Source of the DNA: Ectothiorhodospiraceae bacterium
GTDB taxonomy: Bacteria > Pseudomonadota > Gammaproteobacteria > Nitrococcales > Aquisalimonadaceae
Reading direction: 5' to 3'
NCBI GenBank assembly: GCA_007125985.1
Contig: SLCE01000188.1
Coordinates: 1-36,998, forward strand
DNA length: 36,998 bases
The notes beneath the pieces are model-generated. The model did no database searches and was not told the origin of the DNA. It saw nothing but the letters and a program-made list of their open reading frames with translations. This document shows, piece after piece, positions 15,411-25,328 of this stretch; the stretch's first letter is position 1; the number at the start of each line of letters is the position of its first letter. The position numbers and the translations under genes are program-made.

Positions 15411-17119
15411 AGGATGGTCGCGCAACTCCCCGCCACGGAGCGGCCCTGGGGTTTCTGCTGGCTTTGCTGCTGGCCGGCTGCGCCAGTATCACCGGCGAAC
15501 AAAAGGTTCCGCGTGACGATATCCAGGCGGCGCTGGACGAGGCGGTGGACGAGGCCGCGCGGGAGCGGGCGACGGAACGGCAGGTGCCGGATCGCGTCCA
15601 GCAGGCATTGATTCCGGAAGAACAACCCGTGCGCCCTGAGCCGGAGGCCGCCGAGGAACGTTTCGATCTGAGTGTGCGGCAGGCGCCGGCGGCGGATTTC
15701 TTCATGGCCCTGGTGGAGGGCAGTGACTACAACATGGTTGTGCATCCGTCGGTGGAGGGGTTGATCAGCCTCAATCTGCGGAATGTTTCGGTACCAGAGG
15801 TCATGGCCGCGGTACGGGATGTGTACGGTTTTGAGTACCGCCGTTCCGGCGACATGTTCCACGTGCTGCCCGCGGAACCGGAGACCCGCATCTTTCATGT
15901 GGATTATCTGAATGTGCAACGCGAAGGTTCGTCCCGGACGCGCGTTAGCTCCGGTCAGGCCACCAATGCGCGCCGGGATGAAGACGGTGGTACCCGGGGC
16001 GAGGGCGGCAGCAGCATGGCAGGCAGCGAGATCAGCACCCGCAACGATGCCGACTTCTGGCGTGAACTGCGGGAGGCGCTGGACGCCATCATGGCTGACG
16101 AGGATCGTGGGCGCGTGGTGATGAGCCCCCAGTCCGGCGTGATGGTGGTGCGGGCCACGCCCGCCACCCTGCGCCAGGTGGAGGAGTTCCTGTCCAGCGT
16201 GCAGGGAAGCCTGCAGCGGCAGGTGATCCTGGAGGCAAAGATCATCGAAGTGGAACTGGCCGAAGGGTTCCAGTCGGGTATTAACTGGGCTGCGCTCGGG
16301 CGGCCTGATGGGCGGCGTGTCATCGGCGGCCAGATTGGCGGCGGCAGCATTATTGGTGAAGGGGTGTCCGGTATCGAAGGACGCAGCGGCGGGTTGGCGC
16401 CGGGGGATGGCGGGCCGAATATAGACGGTACCTTCACCGAAGCCTTCGGCGGCATGTTCTCACTGGCTCTGGATCTGGGGGATTTCACCGCCTTTATCGA
16501 GTTGCTGGAGACCCAGGGCAATGTGCAGGTGCTCTCCAGCCCGCGGGTCTCCACGGTGAATAACCAGAAGGCGGTGATCAAGGTAGGCAGTGACGAGTTT
16601 TTTGTCACCGATATCTCCACCACCACCACGGCTGTGGGCACCACCGCCACCACCACGCCCAATGTGACGTTAACGCCGTTCTTCTCCGGTATCGCGCTGG
16701 ATGTCACCCCGCAGGTTGCGGCCAACGGTATGGTCACCCTGCACATCCACCCCTCGGTTTCCGAGGTGAGCGACCAGCGCAAGGTGATCAGCACCGGTGA
16801 GCAGGAGTTCACCCTGCCGTTGGCCTTCAGCACCATTCGCGAGTCGGACAGTGTGGTGCGTGCCCGCAGCGGCCAGGTGGTGGTGATCGGTGGGCTGATG
16901 CAGGAGCAGACCGAGGACGAGACGGCTTCCGTGCCGCTGCTGGGGGATTTGCCCGTGCTCGGCGGTCTGTTCCGTCACACCCGCACCAGCAGCCGCAAGA
17001 GTGAACTGGTGATTCTGCTGCGTCCCGTCGTGGCGGATGACGACGGCTGGGAGGCCGACCTGCAGCGCAGCGCCGATCGCATTCGCCGCTTTGGCGGTGA
17101 TACGGATTGGGCCAACTAG
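15407..17119 (+). CDS. mshL: MSHA outer-membrane secretin MshL
   Basis: Forms the outer-membrane ring through which the pilus exits. The 570-residue protein has a lipoprotein signal with lipobox LLAGC (Cys25). A secretin N0/STN-like domain follows (about 83-165, [20 protein letters not shown]). The secretin C-terminal domain (about 270-555) contains [44 protein letters not shown] with neighbours, and the closing [16 protein letters not shown] Thr-rich loop lies at about residues 404-424. Its ATG overlaps the mshK stop (ATGA). No dedicated pilotin gene is seen in the window. The assignment follows from the secretin domain and gene order. Confidence 0.95.
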   Translation: MKDGRATPRHGAALGFLLALLLAGCASITGEQKVPRDDIQAALDEAVDEAARERATERQVPDRVQQALIPEEQPVRPEPEAAEERFDLSVRQAPAADFFMALVEGSDYNMVVHPSVEGLISLNLRNVSVPEVMAAVRDVYGFEYRRSGDMFHVLPAEPETRIFHVDYLNVQREGSSRTRVSSGQATNARRDEDGGTRGEGGSSMAGSEISTRNDADFWRELREALDAIMADEDRGRVVMSPQSGVMVVRATPATLRQVEEFLSSVQGSLQRQVILEAKIIEVELAEGFQSGINWAALGRPDGRRVIGGQIGGGSIIGEGVSGIEGRSGGLAPGDGGPNIDGTFTEAFGGMFSLALDLGDFTAFIELLETQGNVQVLSSPRVSTVNNQKAVIKVGSDEFFVTDISTTTTAVGTTATTTPNVTLTPFFSGIALDVTPQVAANGMVTLHIHPSVSEVSDQRKVISTGEQEFTLPLAFSTIRESDSVVRARSGQVVVIGGLMQEQTEDETASVPLLGDLPVLGGLFRHTRTSSRKSELVILLRPVVADDDGWEADLQRSADRIRRFGGDTDWAN

Positions 17120-17130
17120 CGGGGTGCGTG

Positions 17131-18039
17131 GTGTACCTGCAGCACTTTGGGCTTCAGGACTACCCGTTCCGGCTCACGCCGGACACACGCTATGCCTTTG
17201 ATCATCCCGGGCATCGCGAGGCCCTGAATGTGGTGCTGGTGGCTCTGGATGCAGGTGAGGGTTTCATCAAGGTCACCGGGGAGGTGGGCACGGGCAAAAC
17301 CCTGCTCTGCCGCCGCCTGCTGGCGCTACTGGAAGAACGGGCGGTCACTGCCTATCTGCCCAACCCCCATGTCAACCCGAATGGGCTGCGACTGGCGTTG
17401 GCTGAGGAACTGGGGCTCCAGTGCCCGCGCAATCTCGGCCAGCACCGGGTCATGCAGCTGCTGCGCGAGCGTTTGCTGGAACTGGCAGCCGATGAGCGCC
17501 CGGTGGTGTTCATCATCGACGAAGCCCAGGCCATGCCGGGCGAAACCCTGGAAGCACTGCGCCTGATCAGCAACCTGGAAACGGAACAGCGCAAACTGGT
17601 GCATCTGGTCCTGTTGGGTCAGCCTGAGTTGGACCAACGGCTGGCCGGACGCAAGCTGCGGCAACTCCGCCAGCGCATCAGTTTCTCCCACCAGTTGCAG
17701 CCGCTGGATGTGGCCGACGTGGCAAACTACCTCCGCTTCCGCTTGCAGCAGGCCGGGCATGACGGGGCACCGCTGTTCAGTCGGGCCGCCGTGCGCCACC
17801 TGGCACGGAGTTCCCGCGGGGTGCCCCGGTTGGTGAACATTCTGGCCCATAAGGCACTGCTGGTGGCTTTTGGTAAGGGTGCATCACGAGTGGAGGCCAG
17901 GCATGTTCTACGGGCGGTGGCGGATACCGACGATGCCAGGGCGCCGGACACGCTGCCCTGGCTGGGGATTGCCCTGGGCGGGCTACTGGTGTTGTCCACC
18001 GCGGCTGGCGCCGTGCTGGCGTCGGGAGCCCTGGGATGA
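17131..18039 (+). CDS. mshM: MSHA biogenesis ATPase MshM (ExeA/GspA-like)
   Basis: AAA ATPase thought to help secretin or peptidoglycan-related assembly, like ExeA of type II secretion. The 302-residue protein starts MYLQHFGLQDYPFRLTPD, the standard family N terminus. It has Walker A GEVGTGKT (50-57) and Walker B VVFIIDEAQ (Asp130, Glu131). Sensor and arginine-finger regions follow in RQRISFSHQLQPL and SSRGVPRLVNILAHKAL. A single membrane helix lies near the C terminus, with almost nothing beyond it, so the periplasmic peptidoglycan-binding part of ExeA is absent. GTG at 17131 is chosen because it yields the conserved MYL start; GTG at 17128 and TTG at 17107 are also in frame. The stop overlaps the ATG of mshN. 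Confidence 0.9.
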   Translation: MYLQHFGLQDYPFRLTPDTRYAFDHPGHREALNVVLVALDAGEGFIKVTGEVGTGKTLLCRRLLALLEERAVTAYLPNPHVNPNGLRLALAEELGLQCPRNLGQHRVMQLLRERLLELAADERPVVFIIDEAQAMPGETLEALRLISNLETEQRKLVHLVLLGQPELDQRLAGRKLRQLRQRISFSHQLQPLDVADVANYLRFRLQQAGHDGAPLFSRAAVRHLARSSRGVPRLVNILAHKALLVAFGKGASRVEARHVLRAVADTDDARAPDTLPWLGIALGGLLVLSTAAGAVLASGALG

Positions 18040-19187
18040 GTCTGATCAACGACGTGTTGCGCGATCTGGACCGGCGCCGCGGTAAAGCGCCGGATCCCGG
18101 GCTGGGGCAAGCCGCCGTGCCGGTACGCCGGCACCGCGGGCGACGCTTGGGTACGCGGTTGCTCGCCACCGCGCTGGGCCTGGTGTTGGTGGGCGCCGGC
18201 GGCGCCTGGCTGTTGTTCCCCTCGGAACAGGCGCTCGTTGATTACGCCACATCCGTGCAGCAACCGGCACCAGCAGCTGAGTCCCAGACTGGCGAACCCC
18301 CGGTCGAGTCGGGCGGTTCCGCTGCTTCCAGCCCGCCACCCACAGCGGACACCCCACCGGCTTACCCGGTGGCCGCGTTGGTGTCCAAGCCGGATACCGC
18401 GGAGCCCCCGCAGGCAACGGTGGCAGAGGCGCAGGAATCTGATCCTGCGCCGACCCCGTCGGCTGCTGATACAGCGGCTGAACAGACCCCTGAAGAGGCT
18501 GAGCCGTTGCAAGACGCGGTCACGTCCGAACCGGCGGTGGAGCAGCCGCAGGAGGTCGTGGCTACGGACTCCGAACTGCGCATCGAACGCAGGGCTTCGG
18601 CAGGGGAGCGGGAAGGCAGGCAGCTCTACCGCCGTGCCCTGTCCGCGCTGGACGATGGCGATACGCCCGAGGCCCGCAGGGCGCTGGCCGATGCCCTGAA
18701 CGGTATGCCGGAACTGCATGCAGCCCGGGAGCTGCTTGCCCGGCTACTGATGGAGGTGGGGGATTACGCCGCTGCCGGGGATCTACTCCAGGCCGGGCTG
18801 GAGCTGAAGCCGGACCACCCCGGGCTGGCGCGCCTGCAGGCGCGGGTGCTGATGCACCGGGGGCGCGCCGATGCGGCGATCCGTCTGCTGGCGGACACGC
18901 TGCCCGGGCATCCGGGAGATGGCAGCAACCATGCGCTGCTTGCCGCCCTTTATCGGGATCAGAGCCGGCCGGCGGAGGCGGTTCCTGTGTACCGTGAACT
19001 GGTGCGCGCGCATCCGGAGCAGGGCGTCTGGTGGTTGGGGCTGGGGCTCAGCCTTGAGGAGGCCGGCGACACCGCACGCGCCCTGGCCGCCTATCAGCGT
19101 ACGCTGCAGGCCGACGGGCTGGATATGGAGCTCGTGGCCTTCGTGCGACAGCAGATCACGGCGCTGGAAGGCGCTCGGGACGGTTGA
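18036..19187 (+). CDS. mshN: MSHA biogenesis TPR protein MshN
   Basis: Inner-membrane-anchored protein with periplasmic tetratricopeptide repeats, probably scaffolding the pilus machine. The 383-residue protein begins MSLINDVLRDLDRRR, the conserved MshN/GspB-like cytosolic head. One membrane helix lies at about 42-61. A long Pro/Ala/Glu-rich periplasmic linker (about 65-185) leads to TPR units at about 195-375 (ALADALNGMPELHAARELLARL, and LLQAGLELKPDHPGLARLQ). ATG at 18036 overlaps the mshM stop. The linker is strongly acidic, in keeping with the other proteins here. Confidence 0.9.
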   Translation: MSLINDVLRDLDRRRGKAPDPGLGQAAVPVRRHRGRRLGTRLLATALGLVLVGAGGAWLLFPSEQALVDYATSVQQPAPAAESQTGEPPVESGGSAASSPPPTADTPPAYPVAALVSKPDTAEPPQATVAEAQESDPAPTPSAADTAAEQTPEEAEPLQDAVTSEPAVEQPQEVVATDSELRIERRASAGEREGRQLYRRALSALDDGDTPEARRALADALNGMPELHAARELLARLLMEVGDYAAAGDLLQAGLELKPDHPGLARLQARVLMHRGRADAAIRLLADTLPGHPGDGSNHALLAALYRDQSRPAEAVPVYRELVRAHPEQGVWWLGLGLSLEEAGDTARALAAYQRTLQADGLDMELVAFVRQQITALEGARDG

Positions 19188-19206
19188 ATGAACGGAGCAC
19201 ACTGGC

Positions 19207-21006
19207 ATGTCTGAGGCAACGCAAGCCACGCGACGCAAACGGATCCGTATCGGCGATCTGCTGCTTCAGCACGGTATCATCTCCGAGCAGCAGCTGGAGC
19301 GCGCGCTGGAGGAGCAGCGCCGGACCGGCCGCCGACTGGGCCGCACGCTGGTGGACCTGGAGTTCATCTCCGAGGTGGAGCTGCTCCGTTTCCTGGCCCA
19401 GCAGCTCCAAGTCGACTATGTGGACCTGCGCAATTACCGCTATGACCCCTCTACCATCCGCCTGCTGTCCGAAACCTATGCCCGCCGTTACCGGGCGTTG
19501 GTGCTGCAGGAGAACGACGGCGAATGCCTGGTGGGCATGGCCGACCCCACGGATCTGTTCGCCTACGATGAGCTCACCCGTATTCTCGGTCGCCGCATCC
19601 GCCAGGCGGTGGTCAGCGAACAGGAATTACTGGAAGTGCTCGATCGCGTCTACCGGCGCACCGAAGAGATCAACACGCTGGCTGAAGAGCTCGGCGAAGA
19701 GCTGGGTGAGGATGACTTCGACCTGGCGCGGATGGGCGACGAAGAGGCGGATGATGCCCCAGTAGTGCGCCTGTTGCGCACCATTTTCGAGGATGCTGTC
19801 CAGATCGGCGCCTCCGATATCCATATCGAGCCGGACGACCACGTCCTGCGCATCCGCCAGCGAGTGGACGGTGTGCTGCAGGAACAGGAGATGCGCGAAC
19901 ACCGCATTGCCTCGGCCCTGATCCTGCGCCTGAAACTGATGGCCGGCCTCAACATCTCCGAGAAGCGGCTGCCCCAGGACGGCCGCTTCAACATAAAGGT
20001 CAAAGGCCATAGCATCGATGTCCGCCTCTCCACCATGCCCATCCAGTATGGCGAGTCGGTGGTCATGCGTCTGCTGGATCAGTCCTCTGGCGTGCTCCAG
20101 CTGGCCAAGCTGGGCATGCCCGCGGCGGTGAGCGAACGCTTCCGCAAGGTGATCCGTCAGCCCCACGGCATTGTGCTGGTCACCGGCCCGACCGGCAGCG
20201 GCAAGAGCACCACCCTGTACGCGGCCCTGTCCGAACTCAACGAGGCGGGCAAGAAGATCATCACCGTGGAAGACCCGGTGGAATACCGTCTGCCACGCAT
20301 CAATCAGGTACAGGTGCAGGAGCGGATCGGCCTGACCTTCTCCCGCGTGCTACGGTCCGCCCTGCGACAGGATCCGGATATCGTGCTCATCGGTGAGATG
20401 CGGGATGAGGAAACCGCGGAGATCGGTCTGCGGGCCGCCATCACCGGCCATCTGGTGTTGTCCACGCTGCATACCAACGATGCCATGTCCACGCCGGCCC
20501 GCTTGCTGGATATGGGCGCGGAACCCTATCTGCTTGCCGCCTCACTGCGGGCCGTGGTGGCCCAGCGCCTGTTGCGCCGGGTGTGCGAGGGCTGCGCCCG
20601 GCCGCAAACCCTGCCGCAGGAGCAGCTGGACTGGCTGGAGTCGGTGCTGGGGGAGCGTGTGCGCAAGGTGGCGTTCCGCCATGGGCATGGCTGCACATAC
20701 TGTAATGGCACCGGTTATCGGGGCCGTATCGGTGTCTATGAGATGGTGGAGATGACCACCAAACTGGCCTCCGCGTTGCGGCGCGGTGATCAGGATGCCT
20801 TTGAGGCCGTCGCCCGGACGCAGGCCGGCTACCGGCCGCTGGCGCTTGCGGCGCTGGATTACGCTGATCAAGCTGTGACCAGCGCCGAGGAAGTCATGCG
20901 CGTGGCCGGCGGCCTGGACATCACGCTGGAGGCGGCCCCAGTGTTGTCGGACGGTGCTGCGGCCGCCGATGTGGATCCGCAGTCCCTGAGCCTGGTGGAC
21001 GACTGA
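19207..21006 (+). CDS. mshE: MSHA pilus extension ATPase MshE with c-di-GMP-binding N domain
   Basis: Cytoplasmic hexameric ATPase that powers pilus assembly. The 599-residue protein opens with an MshEN domain made of two 24-residue motifs, at 14-37 (RIGDLLLQHGIIS...) and 43-66 (RLGRTLVDLEFIS...), with a five-residue spacer, the layout known from c-di-GMP-binding MshE. The second motif has Glu52 where the consensus has Gly. The GspE/PilB core has Walker A GPTGSGKST (327-335), the Asp box and Walker B around DPDIVLIGEMRDEET (389-403), and the zinc cysteines CEGC and CTYC. ATG at 19207 lies 19 bases after the mshN stop. The first motif matches the consensus except for a conservative Ile for Leu. 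c-di-GMP control of the pilus is inferred from the family. Confidence 0.95.
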   Translation: MSEATQATRRKRIRIGDLLLQHGIISEQQLERALEEQRRTGRRLGRTLVDLEFISEVELLRFLAQQLQVDYVDLRNYRYDPSTIRLLSETYARRYRALVLQENDGECLVGMADPTDLFAYDELTRILGRRIRQAVVSEQELLEVLDRVYRRTEEINTLAEELGEELGEDDFDLARMGDEEADDAPVVRLLRTIFEDAVQIGASDIHIEPDDHVLRIRQRVDGVLQEQEMREHRIASALILRLKLMAGLNISEKRLPQDGRFNIKVKGHSIDVRLSTMPIQYGESVVMRLLDQSSGVLQLAKLGMPAAVSERFRKVIRQPHGIVLVTGPTGSGKSTTLYAALSELNEAGKKIITVEDPVEYRLPRINQVQVQERIGLTFSRVLRSALRQDPDIVLIGEMRDEETAEIGLRAAITGHLVLSTLHTNDAMSTPARLLDMGAEPYLLAASLRAVVAQRLLRRVCEGCARPQTLPQEQLDWLESVLGERVRKVAFRHGHGCTYCNGTGYRGRIGVYEMVEMTTKLASALRRGDQDAFEAVARTQAGYRPLALAALDYADQAVTSAEEVMRVAGGLDITLEAAPVLSDGAAAADVDPQSLSLVDD

Positions 21007-21007
21007 G

Positions 21008-22234
21008 ATGCCGGCCTTTTACTACAAGGCGCGGGATGGCCGCGGCGAGGCCCTGGAAGGGACCCTGGACGCCCCATCGGCGGATGCAGTGGCCGAGCAG
21101 TTGCAGGCGGACGGTCATACGCCGGTGACGATCAGGCAGACCCGTGTCCGTTCTACCCCTGCACGCTCCGGAAGCGCCCTGTCCGGTCTGCGCTGGCGGC
21201 GCGTCAGCCTGCCTGACCTGATCATGTTCAGTCGCCAGATGTACAGCCTTAACCGGGCCGGTGTGCCCGTGCTGCGCGCCATGGACGGACTGGCCCGCAC
21301 CGCACGTGACCCCTACATGGCACAGGTCATCCGTGAGGTGCGGAATGACCTGGAGGAAGGGCGCGCCATGGCGGAGGCCCTGCGAAAGCATCCGCGGGTG
21401 TTCTCGCCGCTGTATGTGAGCATCGTGCAGGTGGGTGAGAACGCCGGGCGGCTGGACGAGGCGTTCCTGCAGTTGGCGAATCACCTGGAGCAGGACAAAC
21501 GCACCCGGGATCAGGTCAAGGCCGCGATGCGCTATCCGGTCATGGTGCTGGTCGCCATCGCCATTGCCATCGCGGTCATCAATGTCTTCGTCATTCCGGC
21601 CTTCGCCCGCCTGTTCGCCGGTTTCGGCGAACAGTTGCCGCTGCCCACCCGGATTCTCCTGGCCACCTCCGAGTTCACGGTCAGTTACGGAGTCTGGCTG
21701 CTGCTGGGCCTTGCCGCCTTGGTGGGTTTGTTCATGTGGTGGAAACAGACGCCTGACGGGGCCCTGCGCTGGGATCGCTTCAAACTGCGTATTCCCATCG
21801 TGGGCGATATCGTACTGCGGGCCACGCTGGCCCGTTTCGGCCGTTCCTTCGTCATGGCCAGCCGGTCCGGTGTGCCCATTACCACCGCCCTCAGTCTGGT
21901 GGCCCGGGCCAGCGGCAACGCCTGGGTGGCCTCGCGCATCGAGGGCATGCGTCAGGCCACGGAGCGCGGCGAGGGCATGGCCCGCAGTGCGGCGAATACC
22001 GAACTGTTCACGCCACTGGTGATGCAGATGATCTCGGTGGGTGAGGAGACCGGCCAGATGGACGACATGATGGAACAGATGGCCGATTTCTATGAGCAGG
22101 AGGTGGAATACGACATCCGCCAGCTCAACACCTATATCGAGCCGTTGCTGCTGGTGGTGGTGGGTGTGCTGGTACTGATACTGGCGCTGGGCGTGTTCCT
22201 GCCCATGTGGGATCTGGCCCAGGCGGCGCTGTGA
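21008..22234 (+). CDS. mshG: MSHA inner-membrane platform protein MshG (PilC/GspF-like)
   Basis: Polytopic platform protein on which MshE acts to insert pilins into the fibre. The 408-residue protein has two T2SF domains, each with the family pattern: SLPDLIMFSRQMYSLNRAG (first) and LARFGRSFVMASRSGVPI (second). Membrane helices lie at about residues 172-195, 219-241 and 377-400. VQVGENAGRLDEAFLQLA and MISVGEETGQMDDMMEQMA are the paired GE-x-G motifs typical of GspF. ATG at 21008 lies one base after the mshE stop, so translation is coupled. The stop overlaps the GTG of mshF. Confidence 0.95.
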   Translation: MPAFYYKARDGRGEALEGTLDAPSADAVAEQLQADGHTPVTIRQTRVRSTPARSGSALSGLRWRRVSLPDLIMFSRQMYSLNRAGVPVLRAMDGLARTARDPYMAQVIREVRNDLEEGRAMAEALRKHPRVFSPLYVSIVQVGENAGRLDEAFLQLANHLEQDKRTRDQVKAAMRYPVMVLVAIAIAIAVINVFVIPAFARLFAGFGEQLPLPTRILLATSEFTVSYGVWLLLGLAALVGLFMWWKQTPDGALRWDRFKLRIPIVGDIVLRATLARFGRSFVMASRSGVPITTALSLVARASGNAWVASRIEGMRQATERGEGMARSAANTELFTPLVMQMISVGEETGQMDDMMEQMADFYEQEVEYDIRQLNTYIEPLLLVVVGVLVLILALGVFLPMWDLAQAAL

Positions 22235-22686
22235 GCACGCCGCGGCAACAGCGCCAGGCGCTCCGGTTCATGGAGCTGGGGCTGGTCGCAGCTATTGTGG
22301 GCGTCTTGATTGCCGTGGCGGCAGGCCGCGTGTTGGATCTCCAGGCACGGATCGAGGCCCATGCCGTGCGCGCCGACATCAATGCCCTGCGGACCGCGGT
22401 GACCCTGACCTGGCTGCTGGATCGGGAGCAGGTGCAGCAGGGAATGGACCCCAGGAAAGTGTTGGAGCGGGCGCGCGGGGTGGAACTCCCCGTCAGCGGT
22501 GATGAGCATCCCGCCGCCCCCGGCGAATGGCGCTACGCTGCGGACAGTGGAACCCTGTACTACCGGCCCGCCCGTTCCCAGGCCTTCCCGGAGCTGGAGG
22601 CGGAAGCGCAAACCGCGATACGCCTCCGTGTTGTCGTAGAAGCGGACGGCGCCCGGGTGCAGGTCAGCCCATCGCTGGCGGACTGA
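22231..22686 (+). CDS. mshF: MSHA biogenesis protein MshF, pilin-like
   Basis: Short protein of 151 residues with an N-terminal hydrophobic helix (about 13-33, MELGLVAAIVGVLIAVAAG) followed by a soluble domain with pilin-like organisation. A canonical prepilin site (Gly followed by FTLIE) is not present; the segment reads RFMELGLV. GTG at 22231 overlaps the mshG stop (GTGA); the longer frame from 22207 lies inside mshG. It is the last gene of the plus-strand operon. The MshF assignment rests mainly on position after mshG and general architecture. It ends 23 bases before the convergent stop of mshQ, with no clear terminator between them. Confidence 0.72.
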   Translation: MSTPRQQRQALRFMELGLVAAIVGVLIAVAAGRVLDLQARIEAHAVRADINALRTAVTLTWLLDREQVQQGMDPRKVLERARGVELPVSGDEHPAAPGEWRYAADSGTLYYRPARSQAFPELEAEAQTAIRLRVVVEADGARVQVSPSLAD

Positions 22687-22709
22687 TTGCAGCCGCGAGC
22701 AGCGCCTGC

Positions 22710-25328
22710 TTAAAACCGTTCCCGTCGGTGGATATGGCGGCGCTCTGCCTCATAGATGCCAAAGGTGGCCACAGCGCCGGGGTCGTCCAGTTCGCCATCA
22801 CCCGTGTCATCATGCTGCAGCCAGCGCGGCCCCGGCAGAGTCACGCGGGTCTCGCCCACCGTGCCTGCTCCGGGTGCTTCCAGTTGTAGCTCCTCCCCCG
22901 CGGGCGGCAGACCGCCATCCAGCGTGCTGCTCACCGGGATGACCGCGGTGAGTTCCGGGTCCAGCGTGACAGTGGCCGTATCGTAGTCCCAGCAGCTGTC
23001 ATCCGCGTGCAGCAGGAAGCCGGTGCCATCGTAATATTCGGCCCGTAGGGGCAGGATCAGCGGGAGTAATTCAGAACCATGGGCGTTCTGAAGCCGCAAC
23101 CGCCCATAACGAACCGGAAACGCGGTTTCCGGCTCCAGATCCAGGGGCAGCGCGCTGGCCTCCACACCGTCGCCATCGATCAGTTCCGGCAGTTCCACCA
23201 GCAACTCGGGCTGGAAGGGCGCCACCAGGCTGTCCACGGTTTTGACGAAGGTGGTGCTGTCGCTGGCGGCGAAACGGTAGCGCTGCACGCCGGGGCTGGT
23301 GACAGTGAGTGAGCCGATATCCAGCACCATCTCCACCGGGAAGGGCTCTTCCAGTGCGTTCTCTGCCCCGGCATCCGCTGTGGCCGCAATCCAGGGCAGA
23401 TCCGCAGCGGTCAGCTTGTTGAACCCGCCCTCGGTGTAGTTGCGGGTGGTGCTGCCCTGGGCGGAGAGGGCGGTGATCTGCAGTTCCGGCCGCTGCTCCC
23501 AGGCCAGCGGTTCGCCCATGTAGGCATAGGCGTTCTGTTCCGCACAGGAAGGCGCCAGGCTGCCGTCCTCCAGCACCAACACGTTGAAATCGGCGGGGAT
23601 GAAGCGGCCGGTAAACGGGCTCTGCGCGGCGGGCAGGGTGGCGCCGTGGTAATTCGGTGAGGCGTCCGGATCAATGGCGATGCGGAAGACACCCACCTCG
23701 GAAATCCGCTGTTGCAGGTCCACCGAGCCCGATGCATCCGGGTTGCGCGGGTGATCGTAACGTTCCAGCGCCAACGCGCCGGGTTCCCCTTCAGACGGCG
23801 CCACCAGTTCGTGGGTCAGCGCGATGTCGTTGAGGGTGAAGTTGGGGGTAGGGGCATTGCCGCTGCAGAAATCGGCATCACCGTCGCTCTGCCAGACCAC
23901 AGCGGTGATGCCGAGATCAAAATCGGCGCCGGCGGTCAGGGTGTTGCCGCAGTCCGCGTCCGCCGTGGCACAGGTCTGTTCCGGTTCGATGCAGAACCCG
24001 GCGGGCAACGAGACGAAGCTGTCCGACCCGGGCATCACCAGGCCCTCGTCTTCCGTGGCCTCGCTACCCAGGTACAGGGTATTCAGCTCCATCAGGCCCG
24101 CGTCGGCGTAACGCAGTTCGATGGTGGCCACGCCGTTGCCGTCGAAGCTCAGCGGCAGCACGGTGGCCCCGGTTTCCGAGGTGCCGATTTCGGTTCCATC
24201 GACTTCCACAGGCAGGCTGGCCGGCCGGTCGTCCGGGCCCGGGTCCAGGTAGTCGAACCAGAACTGCACTTCACGGGTCACGTCACTGAAGGCCGGCACG
24301 CAGGCCTGGGTTTCGTCATCACGGCGTACCGCAGCCACGGTGATGGGGTCCGAGGGCCGGCCGGCGGTCTGGTCCGGGGTGTCCAATGCCAGGCCCGCCG
24401 GGAAGATCTGCATCTGGCAGGTCTCTGTGCCGCCACCGAAACAGCGGGTGGCGTTGAAGGCCGCAGGCGCGACCGCCGCGGCATCCAGGGTGATGGTGAC
24501 CGAGTCGTCGGTGGCCCCGGTGAACTGGAGCGGCACCGTGGTGCTGCCCTGGAAGGTGACAGGGTTTGCCCCCCAATTGCCGTCCGGTGAGGTGAACTCC
24601 ACGGTCACCTCGTCGGGATACAGCGCGCTGCAGTCCGGGTCGGCGCAGGCCTGCACGGTGATGTCCGAGGCCGCGCAGGACAAGCCTGTACCCGGGTGGG
24701 TCAGGCGGATGTGATCATAACCGGGGAAGGTCGGGGGTTCGTCGTCGTTTGAGCCACCGGGAGTGGGATCTCCTCCGGATTCCCCGGGCCCCGCGCTGGT
24801 CCAGTCGCCGGTGCCGTCCGGCACCCGTGCAACCAGGTTCGAATTCGTTTCCTCCATCGTGGTGTCGTAAACGAATGCGCATTCCGAGGTGAGCGGGCCG
24901 CTGTATCCTCCCAGGCTGAAGTAGTCGATGGCGCGACCATCCGCATCATCCAGGCGGATTTCCATCTGATTTCCCGTGCCGGGTCCGAAGTTGAGGATGT
25001 CCGCGTCGGGAATACCGTCCCGTGGGAGGATGATCCACGGGTAATCCGAATCGTCCATTGCGCTGTGATCCAGCCCTCGGGTCAGACAACCGCCCGGCGC
25101 GCAGATGGTTAATGTCCAATCCGTATAGTCGCTTGCGCTTATGGATGGGTTTAGAATCCGAATCTCCACGAAACGGGCGGCATTGCCGCGCCGATACGCC
25201 TCGTTGATCGTGGCGCCCCCGATGCGTGCCGAACAAGCCGTATCCGCTTCAGCGGTCAGGGGCAGGGCCGTAACCGCAAGCAGCACGGCCAAGAGGGACA
25301 GATGAAGGCAGCGCACGGAAGAGTTCAT
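22710..25328 (-). CDS. mshQ: MSHA-associated surface protein MshQ (DUF6701 type)
   Basis: Large exported protein, probably a pilus-tip or cell-surface component. The 872-residue protein has a signal peptide (about 1-28). Its N-terminal domain (about 39-175) resembles a lamin-tail (LTD) fold: INEAYRRGNAARFVEIRILN, DYTDWTLTIC and GRAIDYFSLGGYSG. A Gly/Pro/Ser-rich joint at about 178-200 leads to a long beta-rich region with many Cys pairs. The remainder matches my memory of the MshQ/DUF6701 family (FNVLVLEDGSLAPSCAEQNAY, PLDLEPETAFPVRYGRLRLQ, FLLHADDSCWDYDTA). ATG at 25328 overlaps the mshP stop (ATGA). It is shorter than Vibrio MshQ, as I recall it, and highly acidic. Confidence 0.82.
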   Translation of the reverse strand: MNSSVRCLHLSLLAVLLAVTALPLTAEADTACSARIGGATINEAYRRGNAARFVEIRILNPSISASDYTDWTLTICAPGGCLTRGLDHSAMDDSDYPWIILPRDGIPDADILNFGPGTGNQMEIRLDDADGRAIDYFSLGGYSGPLTSECAFVYDTTMEETNSNLVARVPDGTGDWTSAGPGESGGDPTPGGSNDDEPPTFPGYDHIRLTHPGTGLSCAASDITVQACADPDCSALYPDEVTVEFTSPDGNWGANPVTFQGSTTVPLQFTGATDDSVTITLDAAAVAPAAFNATRCFGGGTETCQMQIFPAGLALDTPDQTAGRPSDPITVAAVRRDDETQACVPAFSDVTREVQFWFDYLDPGPDDRPASLPVEVDGTEIGTSETGATVLPLSFDGNGVATIELRYADAGLMELNTLYLGSEATEDEGLVMPGSDSFVSLPAGFCIEPEQTCATADADCGNTLTAGADFDLGITAVVWQSDGDADFCSGNAPTPNFTLNDIALTHELVAPSEGEPGALALERYDHPRNPDASGSVDLQQRISEVGVFRIAIDPDASPNYHGATLPAAQSPFTGRFIPADFNVLVLEDGSLAPSCAEQNAYAYMGEPLAWEQRPELQITALSAQGSTTRNYTEGGFNKLTAADLPWIAATADAGAENALEEPFPVEMVLDIGSLTVTSPGVQRYRFAASDSTTFVKTVDSLVAPFQPELLVELPELIDGDGVEASALPLDLEPETAFPVRYGRLRLQNAHGSELLPLILPLRAEYYDGTGFLLHADDSCWDYDTATVTLDPELTAVIPVSSTLDGGLPPAGEELQLEAPGAGTVGETRVTLPGPRWLQHDDTGDGELDDPGAVATFGIYEAERRHIHRRERF

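Noticed and set aside
23712-24590. 292-codon open frame antisense to mshQ
   Set aside because: No recognisable domain; the minus-strand reading gives an exported protein with signal peptide and paired cysteines in an operon.
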